NCBI RefSeq assembly: GCF_037975245.1
Contig: NC_092568.1
Location: 23,729,501-23,793,500, forward strand
DNA from: Apostichopus japonicus
Taxonomy: Eukaryota; Echinodermata; Holothuroidea; Aspidochirotida; Stichopodidae
Direction of reading: 5' to 3'
DNA: 64,000 bases
Shown here piece after piece: positions 39,401 to 52,600 of the stretch. A model generated the notes under the pieces. It worked only from the letters and a program-made list of their open reading frames with translations, was not told where the DNA came from and searched no databases. Numbering within the stretch: position 1 is the stretch's first letter; each line of letters opens with the position of its first letter. Position numbers and translations under genes: made by a program.

Positions 39401-40351
39401 AAAATAAACTACCAAATAAGGAACAGAAAGAGAATCATATATTTAGGCTAGTAAGACCAGATAAAGAAGACAAAATAAAAGGAAGTACCCAGAGCATAGT
39501 TGGTGGAAGAGACAATCCACAAGACGGAAAGGAATTATCCATTGAAAGAACTTCCACGTGTAAACAAGAGATTAATGTGCGAGATATCCAGGATAAAGTG
39601 GAAAAGAAGAGGGGAGGGGAAGGAGTTGCCCTTCGGAATAAAGGGAACAGAGCAGGTTCGAGTAGTGAGGAAGTTCAAGAAGAACATAGCAACACTCCAA
39701 AGGTAAGGAAATTGTAACTGAAAGAGAGTAGGTCTAGGCCTAACTGATTTTACTGGTGTTCAGATATGTTCAGTTTTATAGAAATATTTACCTCAAATAT
39801 TCATATGATTTATGATAAACATATTTACATATCGCCTACATGGTGAAAATGAGTGATTAAAAGTTGTGATAGCAATGATTATCGGTAAAACTTATGTGAC
39901 TTATGAAATTACCTTTGTTTGGCAATGATTTTGAGGCAAGAAAACTGTATAGAGATGATGTCAAAGGTCATTAACAATTGCTCTCCATTTCAGACCACAT
40001 AGCGTTAGACCGGCTAAAAAGGCTGTCAGTTAATTTTAAACTGTTCATATTCAATAGTCGGTTAAACAGCGAACATTGTCAGAGGACAGTTTAATACTGC
40101 ATTCAATTGATGGAGGTGAATTAACTCCAGGAACAGTTATATCACCTTTTCACTCCTGACAATGCCTCAAAATTACAAAATTTCAAATTCACTATCCTTT
40201 CTGTTTTTGAAAGTTGTTTAACCTGTGTGTTTGACCTATCTCATTCCAGGTTAGAGTCTCGAAACGCCGTAAAGGTGACCAAATATTTGACTACTTTCAG
40301 CCGTTGAAGAGACAGAGAACAGATTCCCCATCACAATCTCCAGAGACATAA
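33433..40351 (+). CDS. DTL: DTL (CDT2/denticleless), CRL4 ubiquitin ligase substrate receptor, complete, 10 exons
   Basis: WD40 substrate receptor of CUL4-DDB1 that targets CDT1, p21 and SET8 for destruction on chromatin-bound PCNA. Exons: 33433-33541, 33993-34205, 34825-35067, 35712-35904, 36330-36433, 36661-36881, 37563-37652, 38516-38633, 38843-39702, 40250-40351 (TAA). Total 2253 nt, 750 aa (human 730); GT/AG borders and phases all agree. The WD40 propeller is carried by exons 2-8, e.g. FEAHDNAIFDIAWAHKEPW, SLKSVSFGF, GHVNSTFYVKSLLSSDDHYL and VVTCADDCTMRIWRM. Two WDxR motifs expected for DDB1 binding are present: IIIWDTRC (exon 3) and VKMWDVRA (exon 5). Exon 9 encodes a long, charged, probably disordered tail with SSLKDWINRT, resembling the conserved helix of the vertebrate tail. 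Exon 10 ends with a PIP-box-like GDQIFDYFQPLKRQR. AATAAA signals follow at 40846 and 41035. Confidence 0.96.
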
Positions 40352-40845
40352 TATGTGGAGCAGCGATGACAGTCCAGTCAACTTTCAGCTAAATCACTAT
40401 CAGTTTAATCTCATCCATTGAAGACTCACCCCAAACCGCATGCAGCTATCAGAAAAAGTTAACTTTCTGTTGCTTGCAAGTGACAATTTGTTCGTGTGGC
40501 TACAAAATGCAGAAAGTAATGAAACGTGATACCTTATTATCTTTAGCTGGACCTGAGATGTCCATCGCTGTATCGTTTATACACTGTGCTGTGTGTATTG
40601 ACCGCAGCTGTATGTACTGACTGTACACTAGTGTCCAATTATCTACGGTAGCAAGCTTTGTGTGTATTTTCTGGGATCGATGGTGGTGTCTAACACTTCT
40701 GTTACACCTCATTAGAAAGTAGGTCAGATTACCGGCATTAGACGTTTCTTTTTGCGCAAGTCTTCACACCCTTTAAAGTCTGCTTTACTTTCACACTTTC
40801 TCTAGGGTTGTGATTACAGAATAGATGGAGCCCCCCTCCCCCCTT

Positions 40846-41040
40846 AATAAATCATAAATTATTCCTGAACACATTGTAGCAACTTTTCATGCTTTTTCCT
40901 GTCCTGTAGAACCATGCCTCCCTAAACTATGGGTACAAGCCCAAAAGACAAGTCGCCAAACTCATATCGTGGGTTGTGAGATGGGTTGCAGAAGAAAAGT
41001 TATTTGTAAACAATGTTTTTGAGAGAGTCTGACCAATAAA
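40846..41040 (+). other. Candidate DTL polyadenylation signals
   Basis: AATAAA hexamers at 40846-40851 and 41035-41040 lie 0.5-0.7 kb after the DTL stop codon, a plausible 3' UTR length. Choice between them is not possible without transcript data. Confidence 0.4.
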
Positions 41041-43990
41041 ATGTTTCCATATTTGTCAAAAGGTGATTTCTTTCCCAAGTTTTTGATAAATGTTTAACTT
41101 CCATTTTAATATGCAATCAATTGCAATCAAATTAGTCAATGTGCAGTTTTATCATCAGTCACCATTGTTAGGTGATTTTTAGACCATAAAAAATTAATGG
41201 GTCAATTACTCTGAGGTAGTTTATCAAGTAGGGCTATAGAATCTTCCAGCAACATACAGCATTAAGAAACACCCACAAACAACATCGACCATATCAAAAA
41301 CAAATTCTTTATGTCAAAATTGATCAACTTTTTGCAAAGAAAGTGAAAATAATCCTGGAGTGAAATGGAAATTTCTATACCTTTCCTGTCATGTACACGA
41401 TGATACTAACAGATTGAACGACTTTACCTGACCGCATTGTGCCTATCTTTATAGCCTTAGATTGGATATTACCTGAAATTACAGTTGAAGAGCCTGTGAT
41501 TAAGTAACATCATTATATACTAGTTCCAATTGCTCAAGTGGAAACATGCCACCCTTGCAGCAAAGTACTTCCCTGTTTGGAAACAATGTCACATAAAATG
41601 ATGTGCAAAATATGTTAAAAGCAATATCTTAATTGATGTTTTGAATTTTATACAATGTTGATAAATGATTTTAAAATACAAATTGTGACATACAACTGTT
41701 GTAGATCTTATTTTTGGACTTTCTCACAATTATGTGTAAAGAAGGAGTGCTTTGAGAGTTTGAGCCAACATATTCAGCCTTTGGGAATTTTTCAAACACA
41801 GACTACAAAATGTATTTTTAGGATGAATGTACTTGAACATAACTACAGTATGTGCATGAATGAGAAGATCCCTCGCAACCCACTTTTTGTTACAATAAGC
41901 TGCTAGAGGAATTCAACCCGTATATGTGGTAATTTTTAATACATGAGCACATATCATATTTAACTTCATGTCATGCTGCATCTTAAAGTAATGCTCTGCT
42001 CTGGGAGGAATCTAACTTCCAGTCAGTACTTTTCTTCTGTTCATGAGACTGGTGTTGTAACCTGCAACATTTGCTCACAATGGAAGTGCAAAGGCGGGGG
42101 GATTGCAGTGGGGGATTGCAGTGGGGGGGGGGGGTTGGTTGCTAGACATGGTGCATGTGTAATATTTTAAAAAATTACTTAGATGTGTAATACATGAAAT
42201 GATGTTGCAATAAGACCAGCCGTCACTTTGTTCAGCTTCACATGTAATTGTCATAGATTTCTTTGCTAATGTAAAAGCAAGATACTACATCAATGATTTT
42301 CTAATGGTGAACACCAGACAATAATTCCTGTCATGAATCAAGTCATGTGATACTGATGTCAAAGGTCACTTGAGGAAAATTCCATAATTCTAGCATTTAG
42401 ACAGGACTTGAAAATCTTTAAACCAACCAATTAAAATATCTTTGGAGAATAATATGATCACCAAAGGTTTTTCAGTGATCTTCAAAATAAATATTGTTTC
42501 CTCCAGTTCTCAAAGAAATTTGAGAGTCGGAATCCTAATAATGATGGAAAAGTCCTTTCAATTTTAGCACACTCAGTGTGATATCAAACTTAATCCTCTG
42601 GTATATGACACACACACAAAAAAACAGAAAGAAAGACAAAGCAACAAGAAATTAGAGTTTAAAACAATTTTTCCATTTTTATTTTATGCAAATCCATCCA
42701 TAATACAATACTGTACTAGACCATTATCTACTGCTCTCTACATATATCATGCAAGTCTCCAAACAATGGATCCTTGTCTCTCAAAGAAATAAAAACACAT
42801 GATGGCAGCATCAACACAAAAAAGACAAACAAAATGGTACCTGGACAAGTACTTCGTTTAGACACATGGCCCAAAAAATTAACTTTGGAATCTCTAAGAG
42901 CTAATTTTCATGTTTGCAAAACCTCCAGTACCTTACAGTTTTATGTAGTGTCTCATAGTGAAATCTCCAAATCTCATGTGTTGGATTCTTAAACCAGTAA
43001 GACAAAATCAAAGTAGATTTGATATGGGGTTGCGGATATTTTTATTAAAATAAATGAGTTTTAATTATTATTTGACTTCCTAATGTTTTTCAAAAAATCT
43101 TCATATTTTCAGGTTTTGGGGGGTAAATCTCCAAGATTACACCATTTGTATTTTGCAGGTTGGGGGATGTAATGACCGAGTCACTGAATCCACAAAATGC
43201 CAGGACTTGAGACACTTTTCCTCCCAGAGAGATAGTAAAGTGACTTGAATCACTGACTCGACTCGAGTTAGGAAACTTTACTGGTTGTGGCTCAGCATGA
43301 ACATAAAAGTAATTGTTTTCAATGATGTTGGTAAATTTTAAGATGCTACTGGATCTTAACTAAAACTCCATGAAAACACTAGCTCATCAGCTTTACTAGT
43401 CGAGTTTCATTACATGTAATGACGTAAAAAAGGCAAGGTTTGAAGTTTCCCAGTCTGCTCGTGGCGAGGGGCTTCAGTGTTGCCTCTATATATGCTAGAT
43501 AGTTCAATAATGGTCACTCATGCTCAGATTTCAACAAGCACTTAATTATAGCGATCCTCAAAGCCTTGAGCAGTATTGAGACATATAATATCTGATTGCA
43601 CCCTTTCTCTGTGTCTGGAAATAACATGGAGTGTCACAACTTCTAGCAAAGTACATTTTTGAAATATATAAAACTTCTAGTAATTTTTTAGTGTGCTAAA
43701 ATTTGGGCCAATACTGACGACCTTCAACACGAATATGAAAATAGCACAGGCAACAAAGTTTTGAAAATCTTATCAAATTTCATTAACTAATCACACCTTA
43801 ACCATCACTCCTTATTGGTCCTTTGGTTACAAAAACAATCTAGGAAGTGTCTTAATTTGATCAATTATTTTCAGTAACACTTGGTGGGTTATATAAAATT
43901 CTTAACCAAGTACAAAATGACGGTTAAAATTCTAAAAATCGTAAAGACAATCTGTATTCTTGCTAATGAATCAGTAATTCTATTCCTGTT
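41041..43990. other. Intergenic DNA between convergent DTL and WDR26, no gene seen
   Basis: AT-rich sequence with a G-run near 42123 and scattered short frames lacking any family resemblance. DTL ends to the left and WDR26 ends to the right, so this is a convergent tail-to-tail spacer. The repeat array at 43995-44580 follows; from there to 46614 I again see no gene, only poly-C near 45536 and A-rich simple sequence near 45880-45910. Confidence 0.5.
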
Positions 43991-44550
43991 TGGAGGAATT
44001 CACTCACTTCACTAGCAATCACCTGCATATTTAAGCAACTGAGGCTAACAAAAGGATCTCCACAGAACATGCACATGAGTATTAACCTGGGTATTATATT
44101 CAACGGCATGGACCGTGCTTGAGCACAGAGGATAACGAAACCGAGGCTAATGAAACTGCTACCGAAACAGGCCGATATGCTAATGAAACTGAGGCTAACA
44201 AACAGAAATTCACCGTACATGCACATGACTAACCTGGTTATTAAATACACCGGCATGGACATTGCTTGAGCACAGAGGATAACGAAACCGAGGCTAATGA
44301 AACTGCTACCGAAACAGGCCGATATGCTAATGAAACTGAGGCTAACAAACAGAAATTCACCGTACATGCACATGACTAACCTGGTTATTAAATACACCGG
44401 CATGGACATTGCTTGAGCACAGAGGATAACGAAACCGAGGCTAATGAAACTGCTACCGAAACAGGCCGATATGCTAATGAAACTGAGGCTAACAAACAGA
44501 AATCTACAATACATGCATATGAGTAACCTGGGTATTAAATACACCGGCAT
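43963..44550 (-). repeat. 147-bp tandem repeat, about four copies, open as a 49-residue repeating frame
   Basis: The anchor 'gataacgaaaccgaggctaa' recurs at 44131, 44278 and 44425, exactly 147 bp apart, with diverged partial copies on both sides (43995 to about 44580). Because 147 is 49 codons, the minus strand stays open for 195 residues with units such as FVSLSFISISACFGSSFISL followed by GFVILCAQAMSMPVYLITRL. The units are hydrophobic and Ser/Phe/Ile-rich. No splice context, homologue or promoter was recognised, so I list it as a repeat rather than a gene. The complementary strand has a stop in each unit. Confidence 0.8.
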
Positions 44551-46614
44551 GGACTGTGCCTAGAGCACAGAGGAAGACCAAAGGCAGAGGAAAAGAGCTT
44601 CCATTAAAGTGTTTGTGGTAATTACAATATAGCCCTAAGAGTGCATCGCAACATAGGTGAATAAAATCTCTGATGTAGGAAATATCTCCTCTACAAAAAA
44701 TTAAGCTGATATGCTACGAAGCAACATTCTGTCGTTGAGAGGACTATTCAGTCATGCAAAAGTCCACGTGGATTAGTATTTATTTTGCGAAACAAGGTCA
44801 AAGAGATAGACGACCCTGGATAGATGAGACTGTGTGTCTGATACCTATTGAACTCACAGAGATGATCTTATAGGAGCTACAGTTACCATTGCATAGCTAA
44901 CACAAATTTGCAAAGCAAATTTTGTAAACTCAAGTTTAAAACTTTGCAGCTCTCTGTTACAAACACTAATAACATGATTGTATCAGAAACGGATGTCATT
45001 CCTGTGCCAACATGAAAAGGACTTGATGGAGTTGAGTTTTAAGATTTTGCCAACCAACACAACACAGTGATATAAATGAAATCCTTGACTTGAGTTGAGT
45101 TGAGTCAGGAAGTTTTTAGGGATGATTCAACATGAGTGGCAAATGGAGTGACTCAATGGAAATAATCCAAAATATCCGACACTAACATCTAAAATGCTCT
45201 CATCTTTTGTATCAAATGAGCAAAACAAATGATGAAGCCTTGGTAAATTTTCATAAGTCTGTAAAGTATGGTAAGATTTGACAGCTTAACCATGTAACAT
45301 ATATTACAATCAATCTTGATTCCACTAGTCATTTGGATAATAGGTTGGTACATCATTCCTTTCATCCTTGCTTGTGTAATGCCATTTAGTAAATAAGTCC
45401 AATAGCTTGTTCCCTATGTGATTTGGGTTTCAAAGCCAGTCAAGCAGGCCATTTGTGTGCAGTTTTTGGGTGTATTTACCAAACAATATCAAATGTTTCT
45501 TATTACAGTCTAAACCACTATCACCAAGGTAATACCCCCCCCCCCCCCCACTCCCCCATATGAGGAAGAGGTGGAGCTAATGAAGGGGAGAACTGATGGA
45601 ACTATTCACAGAAATTAGATATTGGAGTAAAGCACCCTTCTTGTCACTCTGAAACAGCTGATTTCTTGATGTACAAGTTATTAAGTACTTAAGAGGTTAG
45701 AAACTCAAATAAAGAACTGGTTTACTACCATCAACTAGCTTTTGATCTAGGTTAAAATTGTCTAACTTTAAACATAAAACTTCCCAGAGATATAAATCAA
45801 ATCAGATAAAGATTTAGAATCCCCGAAAATGAATGAAAGATATTTAAGGAAACAATCCCTTCTCCCCAGTTTCTGAAAAACGGGGAAAAAAAGAAAAGGA
45901 AAAAAAAAAACGGATCTGTCTTCAAGTAACATATTTTTTACATTACTTTGATTCCAATCAAAACTGAGATTAAAACTTGATGAAATTTAATTTTAATTAC
46001 ATAGTTAATCCAAGATTAGGACAACTTCAGTATTTCAAGCCACCACACATATATCTCGATTCAATTTTCTCAATTTTCTTCATAAAACAGGCCACCTCCT
46101 TTTCATTCTTTTAGGAGCAGTCTTCATCCTCCACTGTTCCTCTTCAGATCAATCTCTCTCTCGGGATTAGAGACTATCTCCATCTCAGTATCTTCTACTG
46201 CTGAAACTCAGACTCAGTTTCTGAGAAGTTCGACTGACCGTACCAATCATTTGATCTTACCTTGGTTTTACCCTTTTCCAAGAGCGGATTGCTTTCAGAT
46301 CCTTCACAAAGAATTTTCGTTGAGATCTGCCTCATGAAAATACCTTGAACCAGATTTTTGGGCTGGTTTTTCAAACCTTCCATAGAGCAACTGAGCCAGA
46401 ACTACTTCGGAGTTGCTTCCACGTACACAGACGTCAGATACTGTAAGCTAATTCACTACACAATGCTGCCCTATGAGAATCGCTGAAATCCTACGGCAGA
46501 TACTCAAGCGAGTCTTTGGTCAGCTTGATACAAAGCTCGGAGACTGGTATCAAGCCACACTTTTTCTTTGACCACTTGATGGAAGAGTTTTGAATGATTT
46601 TGGTATCATAGATG

Positions 46615-49600
46615 TCAGACTTCCGTGCTGTTCTCTGAACCTGACAAGAAAAAAAATTACTTAAAATTTCTGTTACTGTAATAAATTTGTCAATCCAATT
46701 GTCATAATGATTGTAATGATTTGTTGCCTCAAGAAGTTGAAAATCTTTTTGATTAACTTCATCTAGTGGCATTATAGCTATCATATGATGTGTTCTGTAC
46801 ATAAGATCCAGCACTCATTTCTGGAGATAGATATTGGTCATTTAACACTTTTGTCTTCATGCCACAAGAACTTTAATAATAAGTAATAGCTCATTAGCTC
46901 CACATTTAGCCGATGACCATTCATAGATCCAAACCCCCCCCCCCCCCTTCAGCCACTTTTTTCCATTCTAAATTTTAGACTCATTACTCTTAAATTAAAA
47001 AAGAAAATTAAAAAAATTCAATGCTACTAATGATTCTATAGCTATTATAGTTTTCAAGGTATTTTTTCCTATAAGTTATGCTGAATGTCTGGAATTCTCC
47101 CTTACGAATAAATCAGCGATGAATGTAACTTCTCAGTCCAGGTCAGCTTAAATTTAATCCATTGCTTTCATGAAATTTTTAGTAACTCAATCAAATAAAT
47201 GTTGTTTAAACCTTCATAGCAACAAATTAGCACCAGTTGATGACATCCCAAAATCATATTTTCCTTGGTAAATGTGTACTGCACTGTAAACATGTTATTT
47301 GAGGCCAAAAGTCTTTTCTTTTTCTTATGATTGACTTTATATTACTTCTTAAAAGCTGACCTGATATCCTATAAACTAGGCTTTGTGGTCCTGCAACATA
47401 GATATGTACGTTTCTTTGAATATCTCAAACAATAAAAAGCGTTATAGACAGTGGCTCTTTGCGCCTACAGCTTTTATCATACGTAGACATGTCTCTAACT
47501 TTCCAAGAGGACCCTGCCCTCCTTGCCAACCCTAAATTCTTTTTGCCTTCCCTATCATCCCATATCCTGCACCCCATACCCATCAATGTTCCCTCTTTCC
47601 TACATACCATCATCCGCTCCCCATACTCTGATATTACAGTCATCCGACACGGAGACGAGCATAGTTGGTACGACTGGATTCCAAGCGACGCAGTTGACTG
47701 TCCGTGTATGGCCCTGAAGAACAGCTATCGGCATCTCCTCCTTGATGTGCCATATATATACATTATTATCTGAAATACAACGACACACAGATATACATGA
47801 TACTTCATCCCATATGGGTTCTTACACAATTCAAGAGTCCCAACAGACTATGCATGTTTCCAAGTTCCAACAAATGAACAAAACTTGTTTCCACTACTTT
47901 TATCACACTGACCAATGACAAGTAATTTGTACTGGGGTCTTCTGCAATTACTTGCAGAGATAATACATTATATATTGACTGTTTTTGGAAAATAATTTTT
48001 TACCACTGTTTTGATCACACCTGACCTTGGAACAGTCCTTTCTACTGGAGTCTTGTGCAATGAATTGCAGAGGTAATACATAACATATTCACAGGTTTTT
48101 TTGTAAATAAAATTTTAACCACTATTTTGATAACACTGACCTTGGACTATTCCTTTTGTACTGGGGTCTTCTGCAATTACTTGCAGAGGTAATACATAAC
48201 ATATTGACAGGTTTTTTGTTGTTGTAACTTCACACATCAGTTTTTTTGCAGCTTCAAGAAATCTATTAGCAATTCCATTCTGAGCTTATATTTGCAGCTG
48301 GCATCGACAAAAAAATAGCATTGTACTGACCTTTTGGAAGGAGAATATTACCTTACAGACTCTAAACATGACAATGCCCTTATGGTTGGATTTGGAAATT
48401 TCTTCTCTTAAATTACAATTCCACCCTGAATATCATATATCATCATGCTTTATCCTTAAAGCAGCATATACAAGCCACTCTTTTTGTAAAGTTATTTCTA
48501 ATTATTTTGTCAGTAAGGAGGCCACTCCCTTCCTCCAGATGCCTAACAGAAACTAACAACACATTCTGAACTTTGCACAAGAACAACCAAAGTAATAAAA
48601 TGATAAACGGACGGACATTTCGGTTTTGTATTTCGCTAGAGCAGGTTCAAAGGTACAAAAGAGTTCAAAGGACAGAAAGCTAAATTGAGAACCAACGTAA
48701 AACTCACCTTCACTTCCGCTTGCAACAAACTTTTCGTCCACTCCCCCGAAACATGAATGTATTGTGTAAAAGCCCTGGCTGACACCTTGGAACTTCCGAA
48801 CGAGGATTTTGTCTTTGATATCCCAGAGGTGAACACCTTGGTATGCTACGCTGAGGAGTGCTAGTCTTTCATTGGAATCGACAGAAAAGGACATAATGGA
48901 GTGATCTTCCTTAATTCTGAAAAATGAACAAACAAAAATTATTAACGTTAAATCACGATAAGAAAAACTTACGAGAAACTTCCAGACAGGTTCTTAGAGA
49001 CCAAAGAAGTTAATTCAAGAGAATACTAATTTCATTACTCTTCAAAATAAAATTATAACCACATGATTTCCTCACTTTGGTTTAACCAGTGCAGTACTTG
49101 GTACATATGTTTTCAAGAGCTTTCGTCTTCTTGTCCAAGGTTTGTGCAATCTGCTAGTAAGTAGCCTGTCACTAGATATCGATAAGAAACTTCAGCCCAG
49201 AGTTTGGGTGAAGTAGGGCAGCTACATCTGCTGTGAAAGTGTTGTGGTTTGTGCAATGTTTTCATAATTCAAATTCTGAAAAATTTCTGTGATCTAAAAC
49301 TTTCTTATGACACTATGTATGCAATAAATGCAAATAAGGCTGCGTTACATTATGTATCAGAAACCCTGCTCGGTGTTCAGCTTTAAAACAATACAAACTG
49401 ATATTAAACCTCCGTGCATCTACAAACTGATTTTAAACCTCCATGCATCTACATTAGACCCTGTGCTTGGTATCAAACCAAGAACTTGTGACCACCAAAG
49501 AGAAAGTTGAGGTTGGTTTACAAACAGAAAAGGCACAAACCCATGAGTCATGTTATGTGAAGCCCTGCTACTATAATGCCAAATAAGGTGCATAACAAAC

Positions 49601-52600
49601 AACAGTGGAAGTTAAAGGTCACAGCTGATCCAAAGTCAACCTTGAGCAGTCCAATGGACAACCAGGAAAAAGCCTTACACATCTGCCCTGTATAGCCACA
49701 TCACATAGCACGATCAACATACAGAATGACACAAAAATGAATGGTTCTATATCACATAGATACAAAAGATACAGGTTCTGATAATCCAGATCTTCATAAA
49801 TTTCATATTACATCAAACAAATTAAAGATACAATGAGAATTCAACCTGTTTAAATGCTGAACAAGGGAAGTTGTAAACCTTTAATTCTTCCTTTTATGTT
49901 TGTCATTCATGATTCTTTCAATTCTTTTACCAGATATCTAAGCTTTGTACACAAATTCTATTACCGGCTTAAGTTTTGTAAACGAGAAAACATTATTATA
50001 CTGAGGAAACCATAAGTAAATCATACACAGCAACTCATGTTAAATCCAAAATGCAGACGTTAGCATTCTTGGAAACACATCCACGAAACATACGATGGCT
50101 AAGAGTTGGAACTTACAAATTTTGTGAAGTTAAGTCGTCAAAGTTGTATTCTCGTAATCTGCTGTGTGTGTCTGAAGCGATGGCAGTTTTCCCGTCCTTC
50201 TTCATGTACAGCCCTTGAACTCTGACTCCTTCCCATGTGTCTACGACATTACCGTCTATATCCTGTGAATGTAAGTGTATAGAATAACACTACGAATGAA
50301 TAGACTTGCACATACATGTACACCAAAGATAAATCCATGCTGCAAGAATCCGAATACAGTTAGTTGGGGAAAACTTATCATTTTCTAAAGCTAAATATTC
50401 AACATAATATTTTAGAAAATGACCAAAAATGTCCAGTTCTAAATTGGAAAAGTAATGCTTTCATTACTAATTTATCTCACAAGACCAGATTTTGCCATTC
50501 GAAGCACTATTACAGAAAACCGGGGGTTTTCAAAGAATTTTCTGACGCTCATCGTTGCATGTATTCACCAAACAAAAATGTTAAACTGCACTTTCAATGA
50601 AATGTCCAAGACCACCCTGTGTTTTCAATAACACTTTTACTACCCCTTATGCCCCTATTTATGTAGACCCTGTTAATTCCTCTTTCAATACTAGAAATTA
50701 TTTCAACACCCAAGGAGAACTAGATTATCATATCATCCACTGACAAGGTCATTCTTCTGTTCATATTTCACAGTTTTCTCAGTTGCACTAGTAGAGAGCA
50801 AAATCAATACGAAAGGAGGTAAATCCGATTTTGCGTCCAACTGTGAGTCCACTGAATTATTGACCGAATATCATAACTGGCATAATTTCCTTCTACATCC
50901 TCGTCCCTTGGTAAGACAAGCTATTAACAATAACCTTGTCTTACACACAACACAAGCTTTCATGAATAATACAGCAGTGAAGAATTTTATGCTCAAATTT
51001 TGTGTAACACTTTTTGAAGTTTATGAATTATGCTTCGTATCAAAGACTAAAGAAATATCATGGTTCAGTATGTACTTCTTCTCTACAACTAATTGAGTTT
51101 GTGTATCAATAATGCAATGTTTGTATACTGTTTTGTGCTTAGATATCAGCTTAACTATTCCCCAAACCCTGAATGTTTAATTAATTGCACAAAACAGCTA
51201 CTGTAAGAATACACACACACTGAACATCCCATAAACTTTTTGTTTAGCTCTTTATGACAACATTTTTTGATATATTATATTTGATATATGACAGAAATAA
51301 AACAATGTACAAAGAAAGACACAAGCATATTCACAATTTATATTACTCAAGATGATAACCATGTACATGTGGAACATTGCACATATCCCAAAAATCAAGA
51401 GAGGGCAAATTCTAAACTATTTTGCTTATTCAATATCCAACAGAGTTAAAATACCTCTTTCTCCTTCACCCCCACCTTTTAGAGGTTCTGATAATCCAGA
51501 TCTTCATACATTTCATATTACATCAAACGAATTAAGATACAATGAGAATTCAACCTGTTTAAATGCTGAACAAGGGAAGTTGAAACCTTTAATTCTTCCT
51601 TTCATGTTTGTCATTCATGATTCTTTCAATTCTTTTACCAGATATCTATCTGGATTTGTGCCTTTTCTCCCCTAACCACCCTCCCACACACTGTGAGAGT
51701 TTTTGTTCTCCAGTGATAGACAGTACACAACAAATGAAGCATTTATGAACACTTTGGTGGAATGATGAATGCAAGTCATTGATTCAAACAGAAGTAATTT
51801 GTGCCACCCCCTCCCCCTCCCAATACCACAACTAACATTACCCACACCCCTGGCCTCCCTCCCCATGACTGAATAGTTCAATTGCATTCAAATAACTTAC
51901 ACAATGGTAAAACTGGCCTCTCATACCACCTGTAACAAAGTTACCATTACTAGAGTTACATGATACACTGGTTAGACTGTCATCTGGAGACTGACTCATC
52001 TTCGTCTTGGTTTCACCGGTCTGAAAATAAATATCACACAAGAAGGAGAACATGACAGTTACAAACATCAATGCCACCCTTACATAGGTTTGCCTCTCAG
52101 AGGCAATGCTCGGAGCTTCCATATGAAATATTGTTGACAGCTGCGAATGGCAATGAAGTAAATCAATATTGCTCGCCTTACTATGCTACAGAGATTTAAA
52201 ATAGAAGCATATAATCATGTTCTCAACCTGAGGCAGGCACCATCCCCGATGCCGTACTCTATAGCTGCCATTACATGTATTTTGAACATTTTTTGAATAT
52301 CATATGTATTATAATATATTAAGATAATAAAATGTAATATAGTTGATTTTAGTGCAAATCACAATACATATCCCAATATTGTCAAGGATCCAATGTGTTT
52401 TGTTCGTGAATAGAACACCAGCTTTGGGGGTGATAGCAATGTATCAGTTAACCTATTTCGGGGTGTACAGTGCAATTTGAATTTGATGTAAACGACTAGT
52501 TGTACGCCGGACGACCTCCACATTTGATGTTTGTTGTCCGAACATAAATTTGGTCGTCTCGGACTACCAGACCACCATTAAAAATATGCCCTGTCATTAC

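Noticed and set aside
46195-46383. Minus-strand frame downstream of WDR26 as a C-terminal extension
   Set aside because: The spliced frame of WDR26 stops at 46615, and the frame has no resemblance to WDR26; it is most likely 3' UTR.
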